Assembly: GCF_900106775.1 (NCBI RefSeq)
Contig: NZ_FNNQ01000001.1
Location: 372,001-436,000, forward strand
Direction of reading: 5' to 3'
DNA from: Marininema mesophilum
GTDB taxonomy: Bacteria; Bacillota; Bacilli; Thermoactinomycetales; DSM-45169
Length of the DNA stretch: 64,000 nucleotides
Below the pieces are notes generated by a model that made no database searches, had not been told where the DNA came from, and saw nothing but the letters and a program-made list of their open reading frames with translations. Position 1 is the stretch's first letter; every line of letters starts with the position of its first letter. Below are positions 15,771-25,890 of the stretch, piece after piece. The position numbers and the translations under genes were made by a program.

Positions 15771-17408
15771 TTAAAAATGATGTAGCTCACCAGCTAAATC
15801 TCGCAATTTATATTTTTGAACTTTCCCACTCGCAGTCATCGGGTAGGTATCAACAAAATGAATGGTACGAGGAATCTTAAAATGAGCGATTCGACCATCA
15901 CAATAGGAAATAACCTCTGCTGCGGTTAAGGTTATCCCCTCGACCACGCGGATAAATGCCGCCACCTTCTCCCCATATTTCTCATCAGGAATACCCACCA
16001 CTTGCACATCTAAAATTTGAGGATGAGTATACAAAAACTCTTCTATCTCCCTCGGATAGATATTTTCACCCCCGCGGATGATCATATCTTTCAATCTTCC
16101 TGTGATGCAAAGATAGCCTTCGCTATCCAATGCTCCAAGATCCCCTGTATGAAGCCACCCTTCTTTGTCGATGGCAAGTTCCGTCGCTTCTCGCATCTTG
16201 TAGTAACCTTTCATCACAAGAGGGCCTCGTGTACATACTTCTCCCTGAATCCCCTGGGTTACTTCCAATCCAGTCTCTGGGTCAATCACCTTGACTTCTA
16301 CCCCAGGGAGTGCTCTACCTACCGTCTCTACACGACATTTAATCGAATCATTTCGTTGTGTTTGCGTAATCACTGGCGAAGATTCTGTCTGTCCATAGGC
16401 GATGGTAATTTCCTGTACGCCCATCACTTCCATTACTCTTTTCATCACTTCACGAGGGCAATTGGATCCTGCCATTATGCCTGTACGTAAACTAGAAAGG
16501 TCATAGCGATGAAATTCCGGATGATTGAGTTCCGCGATAAACATCGTTGGTACCCCATGTATCGCTGTACACTTCTCACTTTCAATAGTCTCTAGTACGA
16601 TAAGAGGGTCAAATTTGATAATAGGTACCATGGTTGCGCCTCGTGCCACAGATGCCAAGGTACCCATAACACACCCAAAACAATGAAAAAAGGGAACGGG
16701 GATACATAAGCGATCATTCGCTGTCAACTTCATCCTTTCGGTAATGCTCTGTGCATTATGGATAATGTTTGTGTGACTGAGCATTACCCCTTTAGGAAAA
16801 CCGGTGGTACCGGATGTATACTGCATGTTAATCACATCATCTGGGGTTAGTGAAGCTTCTCGAAGATAAAGATCCTCATCACGTCCTTCTTCTCCAAGCT
16901 TAATGAGGTCTTCCCAGATAAACATACCTTCTCGCCGCTCCCCTTCAATGAGAATCACATTTTTAAGTCGAGGAAGACGTTTGGATTGCAAATCCCCAGG
17001 CTTACATTGATTCAGCTCTGGACATATTTCCTGGATCATCTCCACGTAACTCGCACCTTGGTATGACTCCATTAAAATGAGCGTTTCTGCATCCGACTGC
17101 TGAAGTAAGTATTCTAATTCCTTTGTTCGGTAATTGGTATTAACCGTAACAAGTACGGCTCCTGCCTTACCTGAGGCAAATTGCGTTAATAACCACTCAG
17201 GATGGTTAGTCGCCCACATCGCAAGATGGGAGCCTTTTCTTACACCTAGGTTTAGCAGGCCCTTGGCTACTCGATTACATTCCTCACGAAATTGACGGTA
17301 GGTCCAGCGTAAATTTCGTTCCGGGTAGACCACTCCCTCCTGATCCCCATAACGGGCTACCGTCTCATCTAATAATTCAGCTATTGTTAAAGGGTTAGAC
17401 TGGTACAT
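15771..17408 (-). CDS. Acyl-CoA synthetase (AMP-forming)
   Basis: Activates a carboxylic acid to its CoA thioester through an acyl-adenylate. The protein has 545 residues. Core motifs are MQYTSGTTGFPKGVMLSH (P-loop), AYGQTESSPV, GWLHTGDLG and GRLKDMIIRGGENIYP, then TASGKVQKYKLR near the end with the catalytic Lys. It resembles YngI and medium/long-chain ligases of Bacillus, where such a gene also neighbours an acyl-CoA dehydrogenase. The acid is not known; a branched-chain or fatty acid is likely. Confidence 0.92.
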   Translation of the reverse strand: MYQSNPLTIAELLDETVARYGDQEGVVYPERNLRWTYRQFREECNRVAKGLLNLGVRKGSHLAMWATNHPEWLLTQFASGKAGAVLVTVNTNYRTKELEYLLQQSDAETLILMESYQGASYVEMIQEICPELNQCKPGDLQSKRLPRLKNVILIEGERREGMFIWEDLIKLGEEGRDEDLYLREASLTPDDVINMQYTSGTTGFPKGVMLSHTNIIHNAQSITERMKLTANDRLCIPVPFFHCFGCVMGTLASVARGATMVPIIKFDPLIVLETIESEKCTAIHGVPTMFIAELNHPEFHRYDLSSLRTGIMAGSNCPREVMKRVMEVMGVQEITIAYGQTESSPVITQTQRNDSIKCRVETVGRALPGVEVKVIDPETGLEVTQGIQGEVCTRGPLVMKGYYKMREATELAIDKEGWLHTGDLGALDSEGYLCITGRLKDMIIRGGENIYPREIEEFLYTHPQILDVQVVGIPDEKYGEKVAAFIRVVEGITLTAAEVISYCDGRIAHFKIPRTIHFVDTYPMTASGKVQKYKLRDLAGELHHF

Positions 17409-17482
17409 AGAAATATCTCCTCTCTTTAGGCGTGTTTATTACAATACAAATTCAGAAAGTTGGGATAATCTTCTATATAGCA

Positions 17483-17516
17483 GACTCCCCTAGCATAAGA
17501 TAGGAGAGTCTGCCAC
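17483..17516 (-). other. Hairpin between acyl-CoA dehydrogenase and ligase genes
   Basis: On the minus strand GCAGACTCTCCTA pairs with TAGGGGAGTCTGC. No run of T follows, so it may be an RNA-processing or attenuation structure rather than a terminator. Confidence 0.5.
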
Positions 17517-17569
17517 TACACTGGCTTCATATACAATCTATGTTTATTCTATTTAAGTCCATGAATCGA

Positions 17570-18709
17570 CTAGCAACCAATTTCCCGTGCAATGACCATA
17601 CGCTGAATTTCCGAGGTTCCTTCGCCGATCTCTGTCAGTTTGACATCACGGAAGAACCGCTCCACTTTGTAATCATGCATATATCCATATCCACCATGAA
17701 TCTGTACTGCCTGATCACACACCTTCATCGCGATTTCTGAGGCAAATAATTTACACATGGACGCTTCTTTGGTGAATTTCTTTCCTTGATCCTTCAACCA
17801 AGCCGCTTTGTAGACCATGGTCCGTGCTAATTCAATGTTCATAGCCATATCTGCTAATTTGTGCTGAATCACTTGAAATTTGGAGAGGGAGCTCCCAAAT
17901 TGGGTGCGCTCTTTGGCATATTTAAGGGCCGCCTCATAGGCACCCTGGGCAATACCCACAGCCATCGCACCAATACCGATACGACCGCCATCGAGAGTGA
18001 TGAGGAACTGTTTAAACCCTTCCCCAATTTTACCAAGGACCCTATCCTCAGGAACTCGTACGTCTTCTAGCACTAATTCCGTGGTGTTGGAACTATGCAA
18101 GCCCAACTTAATATAATTATCAATGACTGTAAAACCTGGGGAATTCGTTTCTGCGATAAAAGCCGTAATCTCTGGTCCCGCCTCTGTACGATTCGTTACT
18201 GCTGTGAGGGCTAAAAATTTTGCATAACTAGCATTCGTAATAAAACATTTGGAACCATTAATCACCCAGCTATCATCATCCCGGGTAGCTGTCGTTCTCG
18301 TACCACCAGCATCGGATCCTGCACCTGCTTCTGTTAAACCAAAGGCACCCATGCTTTCTCCTTGACATAGTGGTGTTAGGTAATGCTGTTTCTGCTCTTC
18401 AGTTCCAAAGAGATATAAAGGAGCACAACCCAGAGAAACATGGGCGGAGTAGGTAATCCCTGCAGAAGCACACACCCGTGAAAGCTCCTCTACTGCTATA
18501 GCGAAACTAATGGTATCTGCTCCACCCCCACCATATTCCTCAGGAAAAGGAAGACCCATCAAATTCAATTCTGCCATCTTACGGAATATTTCAACAGGAA
18601 AAGTTTTCGTCCTGTCGCGTTCATCCGCACCTGGAGCAACTTCTCCATCAGCAAAATCCCTCATTAATTTGCGTACCATTTTTTGCTCTTCATTCAAATC
18701 GAAATTCAT
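17570..18709 (-). CDS. Acyl-CoA dehydrogenase
   Basis: FAD enzyme that makes the alpha-beta double bond of acyl-CoA. The protein has 379 residues. Typical blocks are AFGLTEAGAGSDAGG (FAD/substrate), WVINGSKCFITNA, ERTQFGSSLSKFQVIQHKLADM, VQIHGGYGYM and EIGEGTSEIQR with the catalytic Glu (about 363). This is the short-chain/isovaleryl-like architecture. The ATG at 18709 fits GAGGGAG better than the GTG at 18718. With the ligase downstream it forms a degradation module inserted between sigA and trmK. Confidence 0.94.
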   Translation of the reverse strand: MNFDLNEEQKMVRKLMRDFADGEVAPGADERDRTKTFPVEIFRKMAELNLMGLPFPEEYGGGGADTISFAIAVEELSRVCASAGITYSAHVSLGCAPLYLFGTEEQKQHYLTPLCQGESMGAFGLTEAGAGSDAGGTRTTATRDDDSWVINGSKCFITNASYAKFLALTAVTNRTEAGPEITAFIAETNSPGFTVIDNYIKLGLHSSNTTELVLEDVRVPEDRVLGKIGEGFKQFLITLDGGRIGIGAMAVGIAQGAYEAALKYAKERTQFGSSLSKFQVIQHKLADMAMNIELARTMVYKAAWLKDQGKKFTKEASMCKLFASEIAMKVCDQAVQIHGGYGYMHDYKVERFFRDVKLTEIGEGTSEIQRMVIAREIGC

Positions 18710-18892
18710 CTTCTCCACTCCCTCAATCTCTTAAAGTAAACGCTTTCATTTTTATTATAGGGAAGAAAGGGTAAGCTCTTCAAGAATTTTCGCAACTTAC
18801 CTGATCCAACCCCTCTATCACTAAGGGTATTTGCATTGGGTTGGGAAAAGGGATAATATTGAACTAGACTTCTTGTCAGAATTACCAACCAA

Positions 18893-18926
18893 AATAAAAA
18901 GCACCCGTTTTCACGAGTGCTCCCTT
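18893..18926 (-). terminator. Intrinsic terminator of the dnaG-sigA operon
   Basis: On the minus strand AGCACTCGT-GAAA-ACGGGTGCT is followed by TTTTATTTT. Confidence 0.85.
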
Positions 18927-18929
18927 CAT

Positions 18930-20048
18930 TTATTCAAGGAAATCCTTCAACCGTTTACTACGGCTAGGGTGACGTAATTTACGCAACGCTTTGGCTTCAA
19001 TCTGCCGGATCCGCTCACGCGTAACACCGAACACCTTGCCTACCTCTTCTAACGTACGTGTGCGTCCATCATCTAATCCAAAGCGAAGACGTAAAACATT
19101 TTCTTCTCGATCAGAGAGTGTATCCAGCACATCCTTCAATTGTTCTTTCAAAAGTTCATAAGCAGCTGCATCGGCAGGCGCTTGTGCATCATCATCTGGG
19201 ATAAAATCACCTAGATGTGAATCATCCTCTTCACCAATTGGCGTTTCCAAGGAGACGGGCTCTTGAGCGATCTTCATGATCTCTCTCACCTTCTCTGGCG
19301 ATAACGCCATCTCCTCAGCGACTTCCTCAGGCGTAGGTTCGCGGCCTAATTCCTGTAGGAGCTGACGAGAGACACGGATCAACTTATTAATCGTTTCCAC
19401 CATATGAACAGGAATTCGAATGGTCCTTGCTTGGTCAGCAATCGCCCGGGTGATTGCTTGACGAATCCACCAAGTCGCATAGGTGGAGAACTTAAAGCCC
19501 TTGCGATAATCAAATTTCTCTACCGCTTTAATTAAACCCATGTTCCCTTCCTGGATCAAATCAAGGAAAAGCATCCCACGACCTACATAACGCTTCGCGA
19601 TACTGACAACGAGACGAAGGTTTGCCTCTGCGAGGCGCCGCTTGGCTTCTTCATCACCATCTTCAATTTTTTCAGCGAGCTGTACTTCCTCCTTCGCTGA
19701 AAGAAGAGGAACACGACCAATTTCCTTCAGATACATCCGTACGGGGTCATTGATCTTCACTCCTGGTGGCACACTAAGATCATCCACCAATAGTTCATTC
19801 GCTTCGTTCTCGTTCTCCTGGGTAAATTGAGGATTATCCTCATCTTCGTTGATCACTTCTACACCTTGTTCCCCAAGGTGTTCAAAAAAGTCATCCACCT
19901 GTTGGGAGTCCTGATCAAAGGAGGCCATCTTCTCCATGATCTCTTTATAGGTGAGAACCCCGCGTTTTTTCCCGAGGTCCAGTAGTTGTTCTTTGACTTG
20001 TTCTAACGTAAGTTCTTGCTCCAGATCCACGTTTTGCTCGTTTGCCAA
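18930..20048 (-). CDS. sigA: RNA polymerase primary sigma factor SigA
   Basis: Housekeeping sigma factor, 372 residues from a TTG at 20048. This start is chosen because AAGGAGGGAG lies seven bases upstream and the resulting N-terminus (ANEQNVDLEQELTLEQVKEQLLDLGKKRG) aligns with Bacillus SigA. A longer frame from 20126 would overlap dnaG. Region 1.1 is followed by region 1.2 (DPVRMYLKEIG), region 2 (YATWWIRQAITRAIADQ), region 3 and region 4 with VTRERIRQIEAKALRKLRHP. It forms the dnaG-sigA macromolecular synthesis operon with a 31-base gap. Confidence 0.97.
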   Translation of the reverse strand: MANEQNVDLEQELTLEQVKEQLLDLGKKRGVLTYKEIMEKMASFDQDSQQVDDFFEHLGEQGVEVINEDEDNPQFTQENENEANELLVDDLSVPPGVKINDPVRMYLKEIGRVPLLSAKEEVQLAEKIEDGDEEAKRRLAEANLRLVVSIAKRYVGRGMLFLDLIQEGNMGLIKAVEKFDYRKGFKFSTYATWWIRQAITRAIADQARTIRIPVHMVETINKLIRVSRQLLQELGREPTPEEVAEEMALSPEKVREIMKIAQEPVSLETPIGEEDDSHLGDFIPDDDAQAPADAAAYELLKEQLKDVLDTLSDREENVLRLRFGLDDGRTRTLEEVGKVFGVTRERIRQIEAKALRKLRHPSRSKRLKDFLE

Positions 20049-20079
20049 CTTCTGGCTCCCTCCTTCCCTGGACACATGC

Positions 20080-21915
20080 CTACTCCGACCCTCTTTGAAC
20101 TTTTTCCCTAAGTTGGATAAGTTCAATCCCTAGCTGGGCGGCTTCAGCAATGTTACCAGAGCGCTCTGCCTGTTTCACTTGCTCTTTTTTTTGTTCAATC
20201 TTACGATGAAGAGGATAATTACGTACGTGACGGATATAATCAGCTACCTCACCATCAGATATCTGATCTTGTAATTCACTCATAATCAAAGAGCTGATCT
20301 CTTGTACGAGGTAATCATCTTTTACATAATGAATAAAACGAGCCGGATCAGCCAAATGCCCCTCGGCATAATAGGCATAGAGATACGCGGCAATAGCGGC
20401 ATGGGCTTCTACATTAAAATCCGCTCCTACCTTCTCTCGTACCTGTTCAGCTATATCCGCATGATGGATCATCAATATGAGTAGGCGTCGCTCTGCCATT
20501 TCGAAAGCAAGGACTTTCCGATCTCGACCGACCATGTGTTTGCTTTCTTGATATCCATTATGCCACTTCCCTTGTCCTTTATCCCCTAAACGCTCTCTTC
20601 TCTTTTTCGACGCCGCCACATGTTGTTCCTGTTTCAGGGCATCAAGGGAGACATGGAACTCCTCTGACAATCGCCGTAAGTAATGATCCTTCTCGATTGC
20701 CCTAGGTAAATCAGCTATTACTCCTACCGCCTGGTTAAGGTAGCTCATCCGCCCATCGGCATCTCGTAAATCATAATCTTTTTTAAGGCTTTCTAACTTG
20801 AATGCAGTAAAGGGAACAGCCTGAGCAATTACTTCCGAGCGAAAAGCGTCGGCACCACGCTCTTGAATGTAATCATCAGGATCCATTCCTTTTGGCATCC
20901 GGGCGACCTTCACGATACACCCTTCTTGTTTCAATACATCCATCCCTCGATCCGTGGCACTTTCTCCTGCACTATCCGCGTCGTAGCAGATGATTACTTC
21001 CTCCGTGTTGCGCCGGATTACCCGTGCTTGAGAATCTGTCAATGCCGTTCCGAGAGTAGCCACACCTGATGTAATCCCTGCTTGCCATGCGGCAATTACA
21101 TCCATATATCCTTCAAAGAGAACCGCTTGCTCCGTTGAACGAATCCCTTTCCGCGCTCGATGAAGGTTATAAAGGAAGTGGCTCTTCTGGAAAAGAGTAG
21201 TCTCTGGGCTATTCAAATACTTGGGTCGCCCTTCACCAAGTATGCGAGCACCAAAGGCGATCACTCTTCCCTGAGAATCATGGATCGGAAACATCACACG
21301 GCCACGAAAACGATCAAAATAAGAGGGTTTACCCCTCCTCTCACGTTCAGAGACCAATCCAACCTCCGCCAATACCTCTTCTGAAAACCCCCGACGTTTC
21401 ATAAAAGGATGAAGGAAATGATAAGAATCGGGTGCAAATCCGATTTGGAATTGGGTGATCGTCTCTGATAGAATCCCTCGGTCATGGAGGTATTCTCTCG
21501 CTTCTTTGCCATGCTCTGTTTCAGTTAGTAAATGATGATACAGCCGCCCTGCTAAGTCCATCGCCTTCAATAAGTGAAGACGGTGCCGCTCCTCAGCACT
21601 GTCATCACGACGATCAGGGGTAGGAACTTCAATCCCAGCCTCTTCTGCTAGATGACGCAGGGCTTCTACAAAGGTCATCTGCTCACTTTCCATGATGAAT
21701 CGAAAGATATTCCCTCCCAATCCACAACCAAAACAATGGAAAATCTGTTTATCAGGAGAGACAGAAAAAGACGGGCTCTTTTCAGAATGAAACGGGCAGA
21801 GTCCAAAAAAATTTCGCCCGCTTTTCTTTAGCTGTACCGTCCGTCCGACGACATCGACGATGTCATGATGCTCCCGAACACGGTCGATGACTTCCTCCGG
21901 GATCCTACCCGACAT
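20080..21915 (-). CDS. dnaG: DNA primase DnaG
   Basis: Makes RNA primers for replication, 611 residues. The N-terminal zinc-binding domain has Cys40, His43, Cys61 and Cys64 (CPFHSEKSPSF, FHCFGCG). It is followed by the RNA polymerase core, whose TOPRIM segments VLFEGYMDVIAAW and VIICYDADSAGESA are clear. The C-terminal part is the helicase-binding region. AGGAGGCGG precedes the ATG. It leads directly into sigA. Confidence 0.97.
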   Translation of the reverse strand: MSGRIPEEVIDRVREHHDIVDVVGRTVQLKKSGRNFFGLCPFHSEKSPSFSVSPDKQIFHCFGCGLGGNIFRFIMESEQMTFVEALRHLAEEAGIEVPTPDRRDDSAEERHRLHLLKAMDLAGRLYHHLLTETEHGKEAREYLHDRGILSETITQFQIGFAPDSYHFLHPFMKRRGFSEEVLAEVGLVSERERRGKPSYFDRFRGRVMFPIHDSQGRVIAFGARILGEGRPKYLNSPETTLFQKSHFLYNLHRARKGIRSTEQAVLFEGYMDVIAAWQAGITSGVATLGTALTDSQARVIRRNTEEVIICYDADSAGESATDRGMDVLKQEGCIVKVARMPKGMDPDDYIQERGADAFRSEVIAQAVPFTAFKLESLKKDYDLRDADGRMSYLNQAVGVIADLPRAIEKDHYLRRLSEEFHVSLDALKQEQHVAASKKRRERLGDKGQGKWHNGYQESKHMVGRDRKVLAFEMAERRLLILMIHHADIAEQVREKVGADFNVEAHAAIAAYLYAYYAEGHLADPARFIHYVKDDYLVQEISSLIMSELQDQISDGEVADYIRHVRNYPLHRKIEQKKEQVKQAERSGNIAEAAQLGIELIQLREKVQRGSE

Positions 21916-22417
21916 GAAATCACCGCCTCCTAGTACATACGTAAACTCGCTCTAGCTGTCGGGATACCATCCCTTCTAACAGGAATGAATTCGCCAATAT
22001 TCGTCAAAATCCTTCATCCTTGCAAGGGAAATTTCATTGCAATGTTTTCTAATTATATGCTCCTCTCAATTACAAGCCCAAAAAGGAGAATATCACATTC
22101 CATGCTACAAGAACCAATTCTACAACAATCCGTTCATTCCTTCCACAATATATGGGACTCACTATTTACCAACATTTGTCGAAGTATGCGATCTCTCAGT
22201 TCTTCTTAACTAGTATACGCGTCAAATACAAAAAAATCCTGCTGAGCCTTGACATTCGGAATATTTTATATACCACTTCAAAAACATGGAACCACTATGA
22301 TTTCTTACCCTTTCTACCTACTCTCTAATCCTATGAAGTTTATCTTAGAGGTAATGCTCAAAGAGATAAGAAAAAAGCGCCTTTATATCTAGGCGCTTTT
22401 TCATTTGTTCATCAGTA
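21916..22417. other. 502-bp intergenic region upstream of dnaG
   Basis: AT-rich. It contains the ppdK terminator at its right end (22371-22402). On the minus strand I see TTGACG near 22010-22020 and TATACT-like boxes near 22210, but none forms a good promoter with standard spacing. A plus-strand 35-codon frame (22101-22209) is the longest short frame, and I do not think it is a gene. The dnaG promoter probably lies here. Confidence 0.5.
22371..22402. terminator. Intrinsic terminator of ppdK
   Basis: Stem AAAAAGCGCCT / AGGCGCTTTTT with A and T runs on both sides. It serves the minus-strand ppdK transcript and could act in both directions. Confidence 0.88.
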
Positions 22418-25066
22418 TTATTGGGATTTGTTTACAGCCGCTTGGGCTGCAGCCAATCGGGCGAGAGGAACTCGGAAAGGTGAACAACTCACATAATCAA
22501 GACCCGTATCGTGGCAAAAACGAATCGAATCTTTCTCCCCACCGTGTTCTCCACATATCCCTGTTTTTAGATCAGGTTTAACCTCCCGACCCATTCGTAC
22601 ACCCATTTCTACCAGTTTGCCTACTCCTCCAGTGTCCAGCGTGATAAATGGATTTTCAGGCAGGATTTTTTGATCAATATACTGATGAAGGAATTTCCCC
22701 TCGGCATCATCTCGACTATAACCAAAGGTCGTTTGGGTCAAATCATTGGTGCCAAAGGAGAAGAAGTCAGCTTCTTCAGCGATTTCACCCGCTGTTAATG
22801 CCGCACGAGGAACCTCAATCATGGTCCCTACTGTAAAAGGAATTTCGCGTCCAGTTGTCTCTTTAACTCGGATGGCGGTCTCTTCTACTAATTGCCGCAT
22901 TTCACGAAGTTCATTTACATGGCCCACCAGAGGAATCATGATTTCCGGCTGAACGTTATACCCTGCTTCTTCTGCTTCTACAGCAGCAAGGAAAATTGCC
23001 TCCACTTGCATTGTGTAGATTTCTGGGTAGATCAAACCAAGGCGGCATCCTCGATGACCTAACATCGGGTTAAATTCGTGTAAGGTACGTACTTTACGCA
23101 GCAGATTCTCTTTTTCTCTTAAATGGACAGGATTGGTATCTGGTGTAGCAGAGAGGCGAGCTACCTCTGTAAGTAAATCTTCTAGGTTAGGCAAGAATTC
23201 ATGAAGGGGGGGATCCAGGAGTCGAATCGTCACAGGAAGCCCGTCCATTGATTGAAAAATGCCTTTGAAATCCTCTTGTTGCAGTGGCAATAGTTTTTGT
23301 AATGCTTCTTGTCGCTCTGCTATATTTTCAGCGAGGATCATATCGCGAACGAGGGGCACTCGATCTGATTCCATGAACATATGCTCTGTACGGCAAAGTC
23401 CTACACCCTCTGCTCCAAATTCCCTTGCTTTTGCAACATCGGTAGGATTGTCTGCGTTGGTTCGAATGTTAAGTTGACGAAATTCATCCGCCCACTTCAA
23501 GAGAGTTTGAAATTCATCTGAGAGTTCGGGATCAATCAATGGAACTTGACCTTTGATTACTTTCCCAGTCCCTCCATCGATGGAGAGCAATTCCCCTTCT
23601 TTGACAATGGTATTTCCTGCGACCAATTTTTTCTGTTTTAGATCAATTTGTAATTCCTCACAACCGCAGATGCAGGGCTTACCCATCCCTCGTGCAACAA
23701 CAGCAGCATGACTAGTCATTCCGCCGCGACTCGTCAAAATGCCCTGAGCAGCAACAATCCCATGGATATCCTCAGGCGTCGTTTCAGGTCGGACGAGAAT
23801 CACTTTTTTTCCATCCTGGGAGAAACGTTCAGCACGATCCGCATCAAAGACGACCAATCCTGAGGCAGCACCCGGGGAGGCGGGAAGTCCTTTCGTAAGC
23901 ACATTCAACTTGGCATCTGGATCGATTCGTCGGTGAAGGATCTGGTCCAAATGATCAGGGTCGACCCGTTTGATCGCTTCCTTTTGCTCAATAACTCCTT
24001 CTTTCACTAAATCAACAGCAATTTTAACAGCGGCATGAGCCGTCCGTTTTCCAGAACGTGTCTGCAAGATGTACAGTTTTCCGCGTTCTACGGTAAATTC
24101 GATGTCCTGCATATCCTGATAATGATTTTCTAACCGTTCACTGATTTTGCAAAATTCCGCATAAATCTCTGGCATCCGATCAGCAAGTGATTGGATCGGT
24201 TCGGGAGTGCGAATACCAGCAACTACATCCTCCCCTTGGGCATTGATCAGATACTCTCCATATAGCTTCTTTTCCCCAGTTGAGGGGTTACGTGTAAAGG
24301 CAACACCCGTACCCGAATCTTCTCCCATGTTGCCGAAAACCATCATCTGTACATTGACAGCTGTACCTAGATCATCCGAAATTTTATGGATTTTACGGTA
24401 AATTCGAGCCCGTTGATTATTCCAAGAATCAAAGACAGCAATAATCGCACGATGGAGTTGCTCTTCTGGTTGCTGAGGAAACTCTTTTTTGGTTTCCTCA
24501 CGAACAATCTCCTTAAAGCGATGAATCACTTCCCGCCAATCCTCCGCAGTAAGCTCCGTATCCGAGGAGATGCCACGTTCCCCTTTGCATGCTTCGATCA
24601 CTCGCTCAAAGCGATAATGGGGGATTCCCATGACTACATCACTAAACATCTGGATAAACCGACGATAACAATCCAGTGCAAATCGTGGGTTGTTGGTCAA
24701 AGTAGCTAGCCCTTCAACAGTTTCATCATTGAGTCCTAAGTTGAGTACCGTATCCATCATTCCAGGCATTGAAACGACTGCCCCAGAGCGAACAGAGACG
24801 AGGAGAGGGTCCTTTGCATCCCCTAATTTTTTACCTGCTTGCTTCTCTAAACGAGCTAAAGCATCGGCTATTTCCTGCTTCCGTTCATCAGTCAATGTCT
24901 GGTTCTCACGATAATAGTTCAAACAAGCCTCCGTACTAATAGTAAAGCCTGAGGGAACCGGTAACCCAACCCGAGTCATTTCCCCCAAGTTGGCTCCCTT
25001 CCCCCCTAATAAATGCTTCTCTTCCAAACGACCGTCCTCAAATGAAACTACGAATGCTTGGCTCAC
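22418..25066 (-). CDS. ppdK: Pyruvate, phosphate dikinase
   Basis: Interconverts pyruvate + ATP + phosphate with phosphoenolpyruvate + AMP + diphosphate, 882 residues. The N-terminal nucleotide-binding part has GGKGANLGEM and VSVRSGAVVSMPGMMDTVLN. The central swivelling domain has ILTSRGGMTSHAAVVARGMGKPC, with the catalytic His and the regulatory Thr. The C-terminal PEP domain has GTMIEVPRAAL, FFSFGTNDLTQTTFGYSRDD and GICGEHGG. The GTG start overlaps the ppsR stop (GTGA), so translation is coupled to its own regulator. B. subtilis lacks this gene at the locus. Confidence 0.97.
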   Translation of the reverse strand: MSQAFVVSFEDGRLEEKHLLGGKGANLGEMTRVGLPVPSGFTISTEACLNYYRENQTLTDERKQEIADALARLEKQAGKKLGDAKDPLLVSVRSGAVVSMPGMMDTVLNLGLNDETVEGLATLTNNPRFALDCYRRFIQMFSDVVMGIPHYRFERVIEACKGERGISSDTELTAEDWREVIHRFKEIVREETKKEFPQQPEEQLHRAIIAVFDSWNNQRARIYRKIHKISDDLGTAVNVQMMVFGNMGEDSGTGVAFTRNPSTGEKKLYGEYLINAQGEDVVAGIRTPEPIQSLADRMPEIYAEFCKISERLENHYQDMQDIEFTVERGKLYILQTRSGKRTAHAAVKIAVDLVKEGVIEQKEAIKRVDPDHLDQILHRRIDPDAKLNVLTKGLPASPGAASGLVVFDADRAERFSQDGKKVILVRPETTPEDIHGIVAAQGILTSRGGMTSHAAVVARGMGKPCICGCEELQIDLKQKKLVAGNTIVKEGELLSIDGGTGKVIKGQVPLIDPELSDEFQTLLKWADEFRQLNIRTNADNPTDVAKAREFGAEGVGLCRTEHMFMESDRVPLVRDMILAENIAERQEALQKLLPLQQEDFKGIFQSMDGLPVTIRLLDPPLHEFLPNLEDLLTEVARLSATPDTNPVHLREKENLLRKVRTLHEFNPMLGHRGCRLGLIYPEIYTMQVEAIFLAAVEAEEAGYNVQPEIMIPLVGHVNELREMRQLVEETAIRVKETTGREIPFTVGTMIEVPRAALTAGEIAEEADFFSFGTNDLTQTTFGYSRDDAEGKFLHQYIDQKILPENPFITLDTGGVGKLVEMGVRMGREVKPDLKTGICGEHGGEKDSIRFCHDTGLDYVSCSPFRVPLARLAAAQAAVNKSQ

Positions 25067-25890
25067 GTTAGACCGCCTCCTGTTCGAAAGATATCAAAGA
25101 TGATATTGGCGGTTTCTTCTACCGCTTTATTGGATACATCGATAATCGGACAACCTACACGCTTGATCACTTTTTCGGAGTACTCTAACTCCTGTAAAAT
25201 CCGTTCCATATTTGCATAGTTTGCTTGGGATGTTAGACCAAGTGATTTGAGTCGTTCGCGACGAATGCCATTTAATTGATCTGGATCAATTGTAAGACCG
25301 ATACATTTTTCTGGAGGCACTATGTACAATTCTTCAGGCGCCTCTACCTCAGGGACAAGAGGAACGTTGGCCACTTTAATTCGTTTATGGGCGAGATACA
25401 TTGAAAGTGGAGTTTTCGATGTACGAGAGACACCAATCAGAACGATATCTGCCCGTAATAGCCCACGGGGATCTCTGCCGTCATCGTACTTCACAGCAAA
25501 CTCAATCGCCTCTATTTTACGGAAATATTCTTCATCCAAGCGGCGAACCAAACCTGGTTCCCGTTTTGGATCTCGCTTGTACAACCCTGCAAGTCCCTCC
25601 AACATAGGACCCATTATATCAACCACAGGCACAGAGGCCTTCTCCGCTTCTTCTAAAAGATATTCCTGCAAATCAGTTACAACCATGGTGAAGGCGATCA
25701 TACCATGAGTCTCTGCTGCCGCCTGTACAGTCTCGAGGATAATTTTTTTATCATCCACATAAGGGATGCGACGAATATCCACATCTCCACCATTAAACTG
25801 ACTAGCTGCTGCACGAACGACGAACTCCGCTGTCTCGCCTACAGAATCAGATAAGAGATAGATAGTAGGGTGATCCGTTGTGCTAGAAAT
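25063..25890 (-). CDS. ppsR: PPDK regulatory protein (kinase/pyrophosphorylase), AUU start
   Basis: Bifunctional DUF299 enzyme that inactivates PPDK by ADP-dependent threonine phosphorylation and reactivates it by phosphorolysis. The nucleotide loop GVSRTSKTP is at about residues 153-161. The conserved N-terminus (TIYLLSDSVGETAEFVVRAAASQF) is encoded only upstream of the first GTG (25782), in a frame with no ATG, GTG or TTG. An ATT at 25890 lies exactly seven bases after GGGAGGG and gives 275 residues, the family's normal length, so I place the start there. It is adjacent to and coupled with ppdK, its target. Confidence 0.92.
   Translation of the reverse strand: MSSTTDHPTIYLLSDSVGETAEFVVRAAASQFNGGDVDIRRIPYVDDKKIILETVQAAAETHGMIAFTMVVTDLQEYLLEEAEKASVPVVDIMGPMLEGLAGLYKRDPKREPGLVRRLDEEYFRKIEAIEFAVKYDDGRDPRGLLRADIVLIGVSRTSKTPLSMYLAHKRIKVANVPLVPEVEAPEELYIVPPEKCIGLTIDPDQLNGIRRERLKSLGLTSQANYANMERILQELEYSEKVIKRVGCPIIDVSNKAVEETANIIFDIFRTGGGLT

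Noticed and set aside
20049..20126. SigA start at ATG 20126
   Set aside because: It would overlap dnaG by 47 bases and add residues not found in SigA; TTG 20048 has a strong Shine-Dalgarno and fits the family.
22101..22209. 35-codon plus-strand frame after AAAAAGGAG upstream of dnaG
   Set aside because: The spacing to ATG is too long (13 bases), the composition is ordinary intergenic, and no terminator or promoter supports it.
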